Source of the DNA: Paraescarpia echinospica
Lineage: Eukaryota > Annelida > Polychaeta > Sabellida > Siboglinidae
DNA length: 64,000 nt
Assembly (NCBI GenBank): GCA_020002185.1
Contig: CM034531.1
Span: 85,702,367 to 85,766,366, forward strand
Direction of reading: 5' to 3'
Shown: positions 13,090 through 24,560 of the stretch, piece after piece
How positions within the stretch are numbered: position 1 is the first letter of the stretch
Layout of the letters: each line of letters opens with the position of its first letter
The notes under the pieces: model-generated
Seen by the model: the letters and a program-made list of their open reading frames with translations, nothing else
Database searches by the model: none
What the model was told of the DNA's origin: nothing
Translations under genes and position numbers: made by a program

Positions 13090-14700
13090 TTGATTGATTA
13101 TGTAATAGTTAGAACTAAAGACCACAAATACGTACATATCACTCGAGCCATGACTAGTGCAGATAAATGTTGGACAGATCACCGACTCATCTACACCAAA
13201 ATGGTGATCAAGATCGCTCCCAAAAGACGACTCCAACACAGACAGTGCCGCAAAAAGATAGATGTTTCTGGACTAACGAACAATGACAAACAAGTTCTCT
13301 TCCATCAATGCATCAACCAAAAATTCCAGGACCAACTGGTAAACGCTATCTCTAGCAACTTCTACGATAACTGGAACTCACTGAAATAAATTGTAACAAG
13401 TGCCTGCGAAGAAGTCTTTGGACGTACAACCAAGAAACACCAAGACTGGTTTGGTGAAAACGATGCTGAGATACAACAACTGATTGATCACAAACGAAGA
13501 GCATTTTGTACCTGGCAACAAGACCCAAACTCCACATGCAAGAAACATGCTCACGTAGATCCAAGGACGGAAGCACTCTCCATAAGGACTAAGACAGCAT
13601 TAACACCCGCTGGAAAAACTCTTTGAGGATCTTCTTAACCAAAACTCTACAGTTGACCCATGTGTTTTCGACAATATTCCACAAAACAAGATCAGAACTA
13701 ACCTCGATGAACTACCCACATATGAAGAGACGATAAATGCTATTAAACATATGAAAAACAAGAAAGCCAATGGACCTAATGACATCCCTGCCAACGTTTA
13801 TAAATATGGAGGAGACCTGGCAGCAAGAACAACTCCCATGTGACTTTAGAGATGCGTCAATTGTTACCATCTTCAGGAAAGGAGACAAGACAGACTGTGA
13901 CAACTACAAAGGTATTGCCCTGCTCTCAATAGCTGGCAAGGTCTTAGCGAAGATCCTCCTCAACCGCCTACTACCTCTGGCCGAAGAAGTCATCCCAGAA
14001 TCACGGTGTGGATTGAGAAACACAAAGGAACCACAGACATGATCATCACTGCGCGTCAGCTGCAGGAAAAGTGTAGAGAACAGAAAATGCCTCCATGCAT
14101 GGCATTCTTTGATTTAAGCAAAGCTTTTCATTTTATAAACTGATATGCTCTCTGGGAGATTCTTCAACGGTATGGCTGCCCGGCAAAGTTTACCAACATA
14201 ATTCGACACCTACACGATGATATGCAGATAAGAATACTAAGCAATGGGTCTACCACGGATCCTTTCACAATCCAAACTGGTGTTAAGCAGGGATGCGTCA
14301 TAGCACCAACACTCTTCTACATCATTCTTGCTGCAATGTTGCAACTTACGACTGGAAAACTCCCTGCTGGTGTGCAAATAGTTTATCGCACTGATGGCAA
14401 GCTATTTAACCTAAGCAGACTGAAGGCTAAAACCAAAACTACATCTACCAGTGTGATTGAGCCCCAATATGCAGATGACGCCCAAGACGGTGCTCACTCA
14501 GAAGAAGACCTACAGAAGATAGTAGACACCTTCACAGAAAAATATGAACACCAAGAAAACGAAAATACTCTTCCAACCAGCGTTAAAACAATCAAGCCAG
14601 ATGCCCACGATAACAAATTCATGGTGCAGTTCTGGAAAATGTATCTCATTTCTCATATCTGGGAAGTCACCTCTCTCAGAATTTAGATATTGATAACGAA
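13090..14700 (+). pseudogene. End of the endonuclease domain and reverse transcriptase of the RTE-like element
   Basis: 13090-13389 is the end of the endonuclease domain (IDYVIVRTKD, CWTDHRLIYTKM), including the conserved DHR. RT blocks follow in changing frames: NKKANGPNDIPANVYKYGGD near 13750, GDKTDCDNYKGIALLSIAGK near 13890, MPPCMAFFDLSKAF near 14090, GVKQGCVIAPTLF near 14280 and the catalytic box YADDAQDG near 14470. The two aspartates of the catalytic box survive, but at least four frameshifts and an in-frame stop at the FDLSKAF block make it non-functional. Confidence 0.85.
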
Positions 14701-14779
14701 ATACAACACCGACTACAATGAGCGAGCTCAGCTTTCGGGCGCTTATGAATCCGTGTCTTTGATAATCGAGACATTAGAC

Positions 14780-15385
14780 CAGACACAAAACTAAAGGTCT
14801 ACAAAGTTGTACTTCCCGCACTCCTTTACGGAGTCGAAACATGGACACCTTACAGACGACATATAAAGGCCTTAGAGCAATATCATCAACGTTGCTTACG
14901 AAAGATACTGCATATCGTTTGGCAGGACAGAAGAACCAGTAGCAGTGTCCAAGATGGGGCTCATATATGACAAGCATTGAATCCATCATCGTGCAACAAC
15001 GGCTGAGATGGACCGGCCATGTACTGCGCATGTCTGACACGAGACTACCCAAGCAAGTTTTCTACTCAGAGTTGAGTCAAGGGAAGATATATTTAGAAGG
15101 ACAGCGTAAACTATATAAAGACGTACTCAAATCCACATTGAAAATGTGTGACATTGACCTGAACACCTGGGAATCTGAGACTCTGCCACGCGCTAAATGG
15201 CGACCTATTACTCAAAACGGCACAAAATCATTCGAAACCAACAGGCGAAGAAACATAGCCAACTAGCGAAAATCTTCAGAAAACACTCTCCCTAAATTCT
15301 AGATTTGTGTGCCCTAAATGTGGGAAGCTATGCCATGCTGGGATTGGCCTGATAAGTCAACTACAAACACACATCAAATGACGAC
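14780..15385 (+). pseudogene. Distal region and C-terminal C2H2 finger of the RTE-like element
   Basis: Frames carry KLKVYKVVLPALLYGVETW and ALEQYHQRCLRKILHI, then from 14967 TSIESIIVQQRLRWTGHVLR and EGQRKLYKDVLKSTLKMCDI. After a stop at 15266 the same family C-terminus resumes as RFVCPKCGKLCH...GLISQLQTHIK, a C2H2 finger with Cys-x2-Cys and an expected His pair, partly eroded. The finger is a known feature of this family and probably helps nucleic-acid binding (inference). Confidence 0.8.
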
Positions 15386-15445
15386 AATCCATGGAAAGAC
15401 CATCTTCGCTACGAAGGATCGCTGAAGAAGAAGAGAAGAATCATC

Positions 15446-16979
15446 CATCTTTCTGCAGCTTTTCATGCAGGCATTTTAAAAGTGCTAGAATTAAGTTATG
15501 TTGACTAAATTTGTTCAGTTTGTCAACGAGTTGCTGGCATTGTCGATGAAGCTGCTTCATAACGTTTGATTGGACCATTGTTCAGATAAAGTTACAACAA
15601 ATTAGCATGACCGTCCAGTGCACGCATGCATCATGGTATCGCCACCACTTTCCTCAACATCTGTTTCTTTTTCATTATGAATCAGTGTTATATTACGACA
15701 TGTACAAACTGTTCCTATATCAACCATTTTTAATACCAATAATAACTGAATGGAAGGGAACTCTTTAATAAAATACAGAACAAAAACTGTAGGTGATCAC
15801 GTATTTGATGGTCACGTTAATTTTTGATGATCAATGTTCACGTCTTCGGAACTTTAACAGGAGATATTAGAGGGAATGTTTGGCGGTAGAGAGACATAAG
15901 AAGACCAAGAACCACATAAGCAGACTACTGTAAGTCATGGATGCGGATCTTGATATATTATGATGAAGTTCTTTGATCGGCAAGACGTCCTCAGGAGCAG
16001 CCACCCATGATAGCCGACCTCAGTGGAGTAGATGACATCGCATGATGAACGAGATGCCAATAATTGTTCATGAAACGGAAAAAATACTTCGTAATTTTGT
16101 AAATAGTATACCTGTCTATGCACGACTTAGGCCAGACACGGACTCAGAGCGGCTTTTTCTATTTTAAGAGTTTACTATTTTAGATATCAATATTTTAAAA
16201 CTATTAAACGTCAAAATATTTAAATAAAAATATAATATTTGCATGAGAATATTAAATTGCATTGTGTGTCCGTATCGTCACAGCGGTTATATTTATGGTG
16301 CACTACCGCATGCTTATTAATAGTTCAGTATATCATTAATACTCGCGGACAACAAATCGTTTTAATCGAGTCCATTATTCATAAGTCTCGTTAGTAGCAC
16401 CAATCAACATTTTAATGTTCCTTTGATCCTCAATAAAACTACTTATATCCAGCATTTAGTGTCTATCAGATGCACACCGGATTTATCAGAGGAAATAAGC
16501 TAGTTAAATAAAAATGAAGTGCGGCTCCTGAAATAGACGAAGCTGATGGATTTATAACGTGGTGTCATGGCTTTTGTTAAATCTTCATTTCATGTCCACT
16601 ATTTATCCAATATTTGATGTGAATCCGTCTTATTTTTATTATACACATGTTCGGTTGCTTTCTGGTAACTCTTCATATAAGATGATCCATGCGTGTGATA
16701 TTCGGGTGTTCTTTGCCAATGTTTGGCCGTAATCAGTCAGTTTAATGAAACAGAGCAACGCTCTTCTTCCTCATACTTTACATTGTCTTGATAAGATGTT
16801 ACTACTTCTCCACTCTACGATCAGTGGACTCGCTGAACCACTCAGGGACGATCCCCACTTCTATGTGCACTCATCTCTTCTTTAGCGTTGTGGTGATTTC
16901 ATTCCTTTCTGGTAATGACACTTGCAATTAGCTTGACTATAACGTGGTCTCTTATACTAAACATTCAATACGTGAACAA
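15446..16979. other. AT-rich stretch, no gene; contains a diverged trace of repeat D
   Basis: 15470-15545 (caggcattttaaaagtgcta, then tgactaaatttgttcagttt) resembles the segment of repeat family D at 11400-11470. The rest, up to 16979, is AT-rich with only short open frames. Nothing else supported. Confidence 0.4.
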
Positions 16980-17295
16980 ACAAGTTCTTATATATTGTTT
17001 TATCCAGACCTCGAGATAGCTCAAAGCGCTTCACTCCCAGGTAGTCCTGTGCCATCAAACAACAACTAAATTCATGTGGGAAGCATTCAGCCACGCTACA
17101 TTTATGCACGGCATATTCGTCCAGAAGCATGCACCGCTTTATGTATCCAGAATGTACTCATTTGTATAGTCAACTGAAACAGCGTGGAGTGAACGGCATT
17201 TCCCAAGCTTCGATACGGCAGGAGGTGAATTCGTATCCCGATGCTCTCGATCAAGAGTCCGGTGTTCTGACCAGTACACGACTACACTCAATGTA
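16980..17295 (-). mobile_element. tRNA-derived SINE relic
   Basis: On the minus strand, 17285-17222 looks like a degraded tRNA head. An A-box-like ACTGGTCAGAACACCGG (17276-17260) is followed by an anticodon-like CTCTTGATCGAGAG and a B-box-like GGGATACGAATTCACC (17239-17224). Towards the 3' end is the phrase 'tgaagcgctttgagctatctcgaggtc' split over 17044-17008, which I recall from tRNA-related repeats of several invertebrates. It ends in an AT-rich tail near 16980. The head is too diverged to be a tRNA gene. The family assignment is from memory and moderate. Confidence 0.45.
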
Positions 17296-18355
17296 GGATA
17301 GGTTGAACGGCCAGGTCACCACCTATTACGTTTGTCCACATGATTGATGTACAGCATATGTGGTGCAGGTCTGTTAACGCATATTGTTCGCGTTTGCGCT
17401 AATCACCCAGGAGGAAAGTACAGAGAAGGTTAATTATGACGTCAGCAACTCAGCATCAGTTATGTATAATAAATGTCATTTAAAAGAAAAAGAAAATATT
17501 CAAATATTCCCTTTCAGAGTGTCCTTGACTGAAAACAACACTCTTTTACTTATATTTACTGAATATCAATAACAAAATGCTTTTTATGATCATGCTTCGG
17601 GATTTTTCTACCAATGAAGCAGATCAGACAAAACAGCCCCCACCATTGATGTAAAGTGTTCGATTGTCATTTAAAGGTCAACGATAATTGTCCGGTGTTA
17701 TGGACATATAGCTGTGCACTACCTAGATGCCAAACCAATGTAATTATAATAAGCAAAAAAACTCAAAGAAGCGCAGTTTATCTAACTCGTGACTCTACTC
17801 TGATTCCTCTGCCGCCGACTTCCACTTCAAATGTCGCGCGATCCAGTTCCAACCTCGGCGACATGTTTACTAGTGGAAATGCAATTTGTCTGTGTAACCG
17901 CCTGCATGGCTTCTCCTCGCTCACAATCGAATGCAATCTGTTTGATGAACGCGCCGACTTCCATTGTCTTGCCGTCGGCACAATTCGAATTAAAACCGTC
18001 CGACGAATCGATGGCAGATTCCTCGAGAACACGCTAAGCTGTCGGTTCGGCCTCGTAGACATTTCCGCAAAACAAATGACGCGTTATTAAACGCGAGAAG
18101 GGTTTATTAATCACGCTGCTATCAACAGAATGCCGCCACGATTATCAGCCTTCAGTGTTTTATTGTGATGCATCGGCAGTGATATCATCGGACAAGAAAA
18201 TCGGTCAAATTTCTAGACGCGATCAGTACAAGAGGATTGATGGATTATGCATTGACGCTTGGGCGTTGGGTGGATTAAGGAGGGATTTAAGACCAGTGAT
18301 AAGAAAACGACGTACATAATACAGAGTAGCACATTTTTGATTAATCATCGCGATT
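17296..18355. other. Unassigned stretch with a GC-richer patch open on both strands
   Basis: 17770-18090 is open on plus (17656-18090) and minus (17778-18062) and is GC-richer than its surroundings. Neither translation has a domain, low-complexity bias or splice partner I recognise. It could be an exon or a conserved regulatory stretch. I do not call a gene. Confidence 0.35.
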
Positions 18356-18374
18356 GTGTGCGTGTGCGTGCGTG

Positions 18375-18422
<48 letters not shown>

Positions 18423-18480
18423 TGTGTGGGGGGGGTGGGTGGGTGGGTGCGTGTGCGTGGTGCATGCTCACGCGCGTGTG
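18356..18480. repeat. (TG)n microsatellite with a G-rich end
   Basis: About 125 bp of TG/CG dinucleotides, including TGTGTG runs and a short G run with GGGTGGGT units (18427-18450). Overlapping frames encode Cys/Val and Thr/His repeats only. The alternating purine-pyrimidine tract is of a type that can adopt Z-DNA. Confidence 0.95.
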
Positions 18481-18697
18481 TTGTTATGGCGTGCACGTAC
18501 AAATAAAATGCTCATCAGATAACGATGTTTTATCTGTGAATGAAATATTTGCTGAATACAAAATATTGTATATTCCGACAATATCTGCATGCATATATAC
18601 ACATGTACATTGCGTAATGTACATATGTGTCAGATAGTGTATCTGTGAATCTACGTATATGTGTAATACTTGTATGCAACAGATTTTTAAACATATA

Positions 18698-19590
18698 GGG
18701 GAACGGCGTGCAAAGTGGGCCCTTTGAGGGAAATTTTTCATAACGTTGACTTTTTTACTTTAATAAATTTTTCTCTGCCGGATTATCTTCTCCACTTATC
18801 TAACTACGTCTTTGCTAAACGTTAGCGTATTTATTTTAAACTTACTGTATCTACGGGGGGTTTCAGTACACCACACGATTTTTAACTCGCTGAAAAGGTA
18901 CGTCCAAAACGGGGCCCTGCACATCCACTTGTATTACATATAGTCAGAATCACACATTTCGCAAACACATTTTGCACACCCGGACCCTGAGCAGTTATGA
19001 TGTGCCAACGCCGCATATCATTGATATTTTATCCTTCCTTCCCCGTCCTTACTGTCCGAAAACACTCGGTGCTTTATTGTTTCTTCACCTAGCTGTCTCG
19101 CTGGTTTTCGAAGCTTCGATACATCGTAGGGGGATGGCAAACGACCACTTCCTTCCCCGTGTAGTTCTACTCGTGTTGAGTTGCGGCTCCTTCCGCGTTG
19201 TAGAATTTTGGTCACATTTTGTTTGACATCGAAGTTGACATTTGTACGGACTGAGCAGGTGATGCGAGTATTTGCTGTGTTACACGACTTTCGCTTTGTT
19301 GATTGATCTCCTTTCAGTATAGGTGATACACTTGCCATGGGGTTTATTATCATGGTTTGGTGATAAATGCAAGTTGACAATATACTTGTATATTACACTA
19401 CTTAATAATATAATATGTATACATACAACTCGTATTGACGTTACATAGACATATATTAGTAATATTACATTGATTTGCTTATGAACTGTACACAATTTTC
19501 TCTGTGTAATACAATAACGCCAAACAGCTGAGGGCCCGTTTTGGCCAGGTGGCCGTTTTGGCAGGGGGCCCGTTTTGCACGCCATTCCCC
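18698..19590. mobile_element. Non-autonomous DNA transposon with terminal inverted repeats and TA flanks
   Basis: The left end GGGGAACGGCGTGCAAAGTG (18698) and the reverse complement of the right end, GGGGAATGGCGTGCAAAACG (from 19590), match over about 28 bp with a few differences. TA flanks both sides (18696-18697 and 19591-19592). Motifs of the type AAAACGGGCCC recur inside: near 18905, 19530-19545 and 19560-19578. This is what subterminal transposase-binding repeats look like (inference). Open frames at 18972-19226 and 19018-19380 show no transposase motif. Superfamily not assigned. Confidence 0.75.
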
Positions 19591-19805
19591 TATTTACGTT
19601 GTTTCGCAGATTCGTATTTTGATTATTGGCATGTCTAGCACGATGCTTCATCATGATTGTGTGCAATATTTTGTACACTACTTATATCAAATCGCACCTT
19701 TGCGTGTTACACGAAGCTGTAATTGTATGAGACAAATCCCAAACCAATATTACTGTTTTCGGGTAACTCAACTAAATGGCTAGTGTGTCATGCTATCTTC
19801 AAAGC

Positions 19806-20817
19806 CATTCAATTCAATTCTTTATTTCCAATTGAGAATACAACATACAACATATACACATATTACAGTTGACACAGTTCAAAATGGAAAGGGGGAAAGT
19901 AGAATCTCATTGCTTATTATGCATTGGGTGTAGTATATATATATAATAGGCATTGGAAACAATTGAAGGTTATCAGGCAACAAATTATTGTTAGCTTTAA
20001 ACATTACGATATAAATGTTAAATTTTACTAAGTCATAAAGTTTAAGAATGCCTAGATCACAAAATAATGTATTAATATGACTTAATGTATTCTTAATACA
20101 TATTATTCGTACAACTTTTTTGTAATAATAATTATATAAACACCGTTAATATAATGTTTTATACGCATTTCCCCAAACTTCGCAGCGGTACGAAAAATAC
20201 GGGAGAAATACTGCACAATACAGTATAAAAAGCGACATTTTTGCCCTGTATATAATGGTAATAGTTTTTGTTAGTTTAGACTAGATCATATTTATATGAT
20301 CTTTCTAGCTAAGCTTATTGTCTATTAAGACCCCTACAAATTTAGTAACATATACTCTATCAATAGTTGTATTGTCGATTTTTATGTCAATATTTGTTGT
20401 CTTATTATAGATGGTAAACAACATGTAGTTTGTCTTAGCAACATTTAAGGATAATCTATTAACTGAAAACCAGATATGTAGCTTTTGTAGTTCGTCACTG
20501 ACAATAATGCTTAGCTGCGCTGGATCTTTCCCAGAACAAATTATATTCGTATCATCCGCGAAAAAATGAATTTTAGTATATCTGAACAATTACAAATATC
20601 ATTTATATATAGTATAAATAATTTTTGACCCAGAATGGAGCCTTGCGGTAGTCCACATAACACCTGTAATAAATCTGAATTGCAGTAATCTATGCTAACA
20701 TACTCTAGTCTGTTATGCAAGTAACTTTTCAGCCACTCGCTGGCCACCCCTCTGATACCATAAGCCTCTAATTTTCTGAGTAATGAATAAATTCCTAATA
20801 CAGGTGTAGTTTACCAC
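19806..20817 (-). mobile_element. Jockey/CR1-superfamily LINE, 5'-truncated fragment
   Basis: Minus-strand RT fragment. 20747-20541 gives MASEWLKSYLHNRLEYVSID and CGLPQGSILGQKLFILYIND. After a one-base shift in a T-run, the frame 20589-20305 begins FFADDTNIICSGKDPAQ, with the catalytic FADD intact, and goes on to FSVNRLSLNVAKTNYMLF. It is related to but distinct from the element at 51600-55050. The 3' end near 19806 has AATAAAG and an ATTGAATTGAAT tail (minus strand). There is no upstream endonuclease, so the copy is truncated. Confidence 0.8.
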
Positions 20818-21817
20818 TTAAAACTGACTCTTAGTTTGAACGAAACATCTTAGGGTATGTGTGCATGTTTGTGCTGGTATTGCCATGCATATTCCTGCAT
20901 CCGTCTTCGCGCCTCCACAAAGTCAGACCAGACAAATTTGTTCGAATCAGTCAAGCACATAAAAGCGGTTTCTCGTCTGCGTCTGTTCCAGTCAGCAGAG
21001 TAACCAGATCAAATTAACTAAATACGTGTCGACCGCGTAAGCGGTAAACGGAACCGTTCAGGATTCTGAAAGAGTTATCGGTAAATGCCATTACCCGGCT
21101 CGCAAGACAGCGGAGATAACGGATCTGTCTTCGGTCATAAACCACCGATCGATGTTTTATCGTCGGCAATCGTCGGAGCGGTGAATGTTCACACCTAATT
21201 GAGCCCGGTAGCAAACGCTGATCCCGGCCTAGGCAAATGACCGCAGAACGACACAAACGAAGGACCACAGTTATAAAATGACGGTCACGATCGTCGTGCG
21301 ATGAATCAACGGGTACGAAGGACATCCGCTTCCGGTGTGGACACGGGTTAACAGAGGAGATGGATCGCTATTGTTTTTTACTTCCGGGTTAATGCCAGAG
21401 GAAAGAACTGCACGCGATTATGAAACGATGGCTTCCTTTTGTGATTTGTTTACAACATGAATAATTAGGGGCTAATTACTGAACTGTGAAAATTCCATAT
21501 TTAAGGATTACAACACTAGTCGATGGCAAGCGACGTACACACACACATGTTTGTGAATGTAGGATCCCCAGACCAGGAAAATATTGTGTAGGCCCCAAGT
21601 TATGTTGAACGCCTTTTGATGCGCAACTTCTCCAATGTTGATTTTCTTTATAACTAATGACATACTTTGAAATATTGACCCGTCCACAGGGTCGACAGCA
21701 GATGATTGGAAGACCGACGCATGATAACAGCATGGGCATTGTCATTACTGGAAACTGCGCAACACGTAGAGATGTGTCAGAACGAGAATACAAAATCAGG
21801 GATATCTTCGTCTAGAC
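20818..21817. other. Unassigned stretch, GC-richer at 21000-21330
   Basis: A minus-strand open frame at 21014-21325 lies in a CpG-richer patch (rich in Arg codons), but its translation shows no known motif. No repeat is shared with the rest of the window. Nothing supported. Confidence 0.35.
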
Positions 21818-23431
21818 CAGTGGTTGTGTGCCACAACCCCTGGGGTAGTTTTGCAATTTCATTGGGCTCATCGCATGCCCTTGTTTAATTTCATGTCGCG
21901 CACACTAAAATTACTCGCACACGAATTACTAGATGCGCATGAAAAGGCGGATGCATCACGGAAATAACAAAAGAAACGAAACCTCAAACTATTGGGGACA
22001 ACTAATTGTACTTTTTTCCTAGACGATGATCAGTCATATTTTGTCTGAGAAAATGCTGAAAAACGTGACATTTCTATTTTGAATGCTATTGTCCACCACA
22101 TAATGTGCAAACCTTCTCTGATATCAAAGAACAAGTGATTCAAAGAATATAAAATATAAAAAGCTTTGTTTGTAACTGTGTACACCTATCGATACTCAGT
22201 CCTGCTAACAACAAACAATGTTCGTCAGACGCATTCAGCCTGATGCTTAGAAAGTAGTATTCACATTTCTATGACATCGAGTTCAGCCTGATGCTTAGAA
22301 TGTAGTATTCATATTTCTATGACATCGAGCTAACAACCAAAGGCAAATATGTGATGAAGAAACCTTATGTATTATTGAAGCAGAGTGCCGGGAGTAAGGA
22401 AATAAATGTTCTCAAATGTCGCCTTTTTAAGACCATTTATCTGGACACGAACTATGTTCATGAAATGTTTCTATTCTTTGACAAGTTCACTGGCTGTCCA
22501 CAGGTACTGGCAGTGTTGCCGCATTCAAAGCAGAACTTTAGCGTTTACCTGCAGCACAAACAAAATGGTTCTGCTCTCAACATGGCCAGAAGATAGTTGA
22601 GAATGACAACTATCTTACCTCATCGATATATTCAGTAGCTCAACTCTCTGAACTTGTAACTTGTAATGTAAAATTTGATCATAGATTTTTGGGAGAAATT
22701 CAAAACCAACCATCGCAACACTGAGGCCCGACATTTCTTTGGGTACCTTTATCGTGTTGGAAACAATATCAGAAGTTACGGATGAATGCGTTGGGCAATA
22801 CAAACTTTGAGCACCCAGAAGCCTTGGAATAGTAGTTCGTAAAACACTTTCATGAACTATCGAGTCAAATACATAGGCTACTAACTGACCCATTTACAGT
22901 CCCTCTGACACCTACATCTGATGACAATGATGCAGCTCAGACAGAGCTTCTGGGATTGCGAAACATTCATAATGAAATTCGACACTAAAATAGTCATAGT
23001 CTTTCTGGACAACGACTAACTTGTGTGATCTGGCTTTCCGTCACCTTCTACCATTCGCCTCAATCGTGAGGCTGTGCTGTTCAGTCCCCTACACATCAAG
23101 GCAGCAGTATTAGACAAGACGCAGGTGGAGCGTCACCTTCGATATGTTCTCACTGTATATACAAAACACAGCATAAAGAGGCTGGCTTGTCAATGCTGTG
23201 TAGCTTCACCCATATAACCGAAAAACTTATTACTTATTACAAAACATATTTGGTGTTCACCTGCTATAAAGTAGACCACCAGTAATGTTGTATCCTTGGC
23301 AACCACTGAGTTTATAGTACAGAACTTAGTAGTTATTTTGGAATTATTGAGTTTGACGGCGGGGCGGACGGTCGTTTTGGAGAAATTATATCAAAGAGGG
23401 GCAAGAACGCAACAATTTTTGAGAACCACTG
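21818..23431. mobile_element. hAT-type DNA transposon, degenerate or non-autonomous
   Basis: The left end CAGTGGTTGTGTGCCACAAC (21818) and the right end ...TTTTTGAGAACCACTG (to 23431) carry the CAGTGGTT terminus typical of hAT elements. An identical 8-bp duplication GTCTAGAC flanks both ends (21810-21817 and 23432-23439), the size hAT transposases make. The 1614-bp interior has only short frames (22351-22596 +) and I cannot recognise a BED finger, catalytic core or hATC dimerisation motif. A 48-bp tandem duplication lies at 22235-22330. Confidence 0.85.
22235..22330. repeat. 48-bp tandem duplication inside the hAT relic
   Basis: TTCAGCCTGATGCTTAGAAA...ATGACATCGAG occurs twice in tandem with two substitutions between copies. 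It is unrelated to the element ends. Confidence 0.9.
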
Positions 23432-23439
23432 GTCTAGAC

Positions 23440-24307
23440 AGTCCAGTTAAGGAGGTATGTAATGTATTTTAGGTACGTGGTACGTGGACGATGGGACATC
23501 ATATGTCTTCGGGAGTCACTACATCACCAACGGTGTTCTCAACGCCAATTGCATATGGTCGTGTGCGGGAATGCATTACAATGTTTTCCAAGAAGGTAAC
23601 TATTGAATCAAGCGCTAACTTGACGCACAACAGCAACTGGTGAGTTAAAATTCTATAAATCAACAAGAGCTCGCATTCTTCAGCACAACATGAAACGCCA
23701 CAGATATCCATGAAAGCCAAACCTACGTTGCTGATCACAGTGCCCACACACACGTACACTTACATGGATCCAGCAAAGAGGTGGTATCTATTTGGAAGTC
23801 AGCGAAGTATGCCATCAGCGTCTGTTATCGCCACCATCGTCTGTTATCGTCATCGTCATCGTCAGTCTATTGGCTGTTACGTCCACTAGACTGTAGCGTC
23901 AACTGTCTCCTCCAATATGTTTTGGTCGCGGTATTCTTCACGTCTTCTAAGGTGAAACGTCGGGTTTAATGCGCGAGAAGCGTCCGCAAATGGAATGGAG
24001 TAGAAAGGTTAATGTGAATGTTTGGATTTGGACCAGATTGGAAATGAAATAGAATATCAAATTTCGTTTGTGGGAATGGTCGTGACGCAGAAAAGAGTGA
24101 AATATTATATTTCATATATGGGCGTGAACCCGAGGGGGTTTTAAATATATGGGTTCTCATTGTGGTCATGGCCCTGTATAACTGGATATATAAAAGCAGA
24201 TGGCATATGTAGGTCACGGCGTCTAAACTGATGGACATCTAAAATATAAACCACATGAGGTAACATGAGGTAACATATATTGTCATTGTACATCGTCTTT
24301 CCACATA
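23440..24307. other. Unassigned stretch, no recognised gene
   Basis: Short open frames at 23499-23759 (-), 23781-23969 (+) and 23966-24238 (-) carry no domain. A small CGTCATCGT run lies near 23845. No repeat family shared with the rest of the window. Confidence 0.35.
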
Positions 24308-24490
24308 CAGCGGGACCTCACTAATAAGGTGACCCTCGGGCCTTGGCAAAAGTTAAATGGCGAGGTGATCGTATCAGCAAAGTTATTTTACCTATTCTTT
24401 ACTGTTACATACGTAATTTGAGACTATCATTGGATGACCTTAATTGTCAAGTGGCTGTATTACCGAGGTGACCGTAGTCAGGTTTCACTG
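24308..24490. mobile_element. MITE-like element, pogo/Tigger-type ends, TA flanks
   Basis: 183 bp bounded by CAGCGGGACCTCACTAATAA on the left and GGTTTCACTG on the right (reverse complement CAGTGAAACC), each next to TA (24306-24307 and 24491-24492). The ends agree as CAGYGRRACCT. The interior carries 'aaggtgacc' and 'gaggtgaccg' in opposite arrangements. There is no coding sequence. A diverged relative lies at 1713-1868. Confidence 0.65.
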
Positions 24491-24516
24491 TACAAGGTCA
24501 TGTTCTCGGACTGACC

Positions 24517-24550
<34 letters not shown>

Positions 24551-24560
24551 ATGTCTGTCT
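24517..24560. repeat. (TGTC)n microsatellite
   Basis: About eleven GTCT units with one interruption (GTAT), starting shortly after the MITE-like element. Confidence 0.95.

Larger units (their letters stand above)
11650..15445 (+). mobile_element. RTE-like non-LTR retrotransposon, nearly full length, inactivated
   Basis: An APE-RT element with a GC-richer 5' leader (about 11650-12471), an apurinic endonuclease start at 12472 (KLGTWNIRTL, IAALSATRIAKEGQLKE), an RT region (13640-14690) and a distal region with TSIESIIVQQRLRWTGHVLR (14967). The C-terminus is a C2H2 zinc finger (CPKCGKLCH, then LQTHIK and a stop near 15380). The 3' end is a GAA-rich tail (about 15435). The leader and protein layout match a widespread animal family often annotated as 'endonuclease-reverse transcriptase' or 'craniofacial development protein 2-like'. 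Frameshifts and stops break every domain. The 5' boundary is approximate. Its left neighbour is repeat family D. Confidence 0.85.

Noticed and set aside
17222..17285. Functional tRNA gene on the minus strand
   Set aside because: A- and B-box-like blocks exist, but the acceptor and T-stem do not pair well and a repeat body follows; better explained as a SINE head.
17656..18090. 144-codon plus-strand gene
   Set aside because: The minus strand is equally open, no domain or splice support, composition-driven.
21014..21325. 103-codon minus-strand gene
   Set aside because: No motif, no conserved neighbours; open because of CpG-rich composition.
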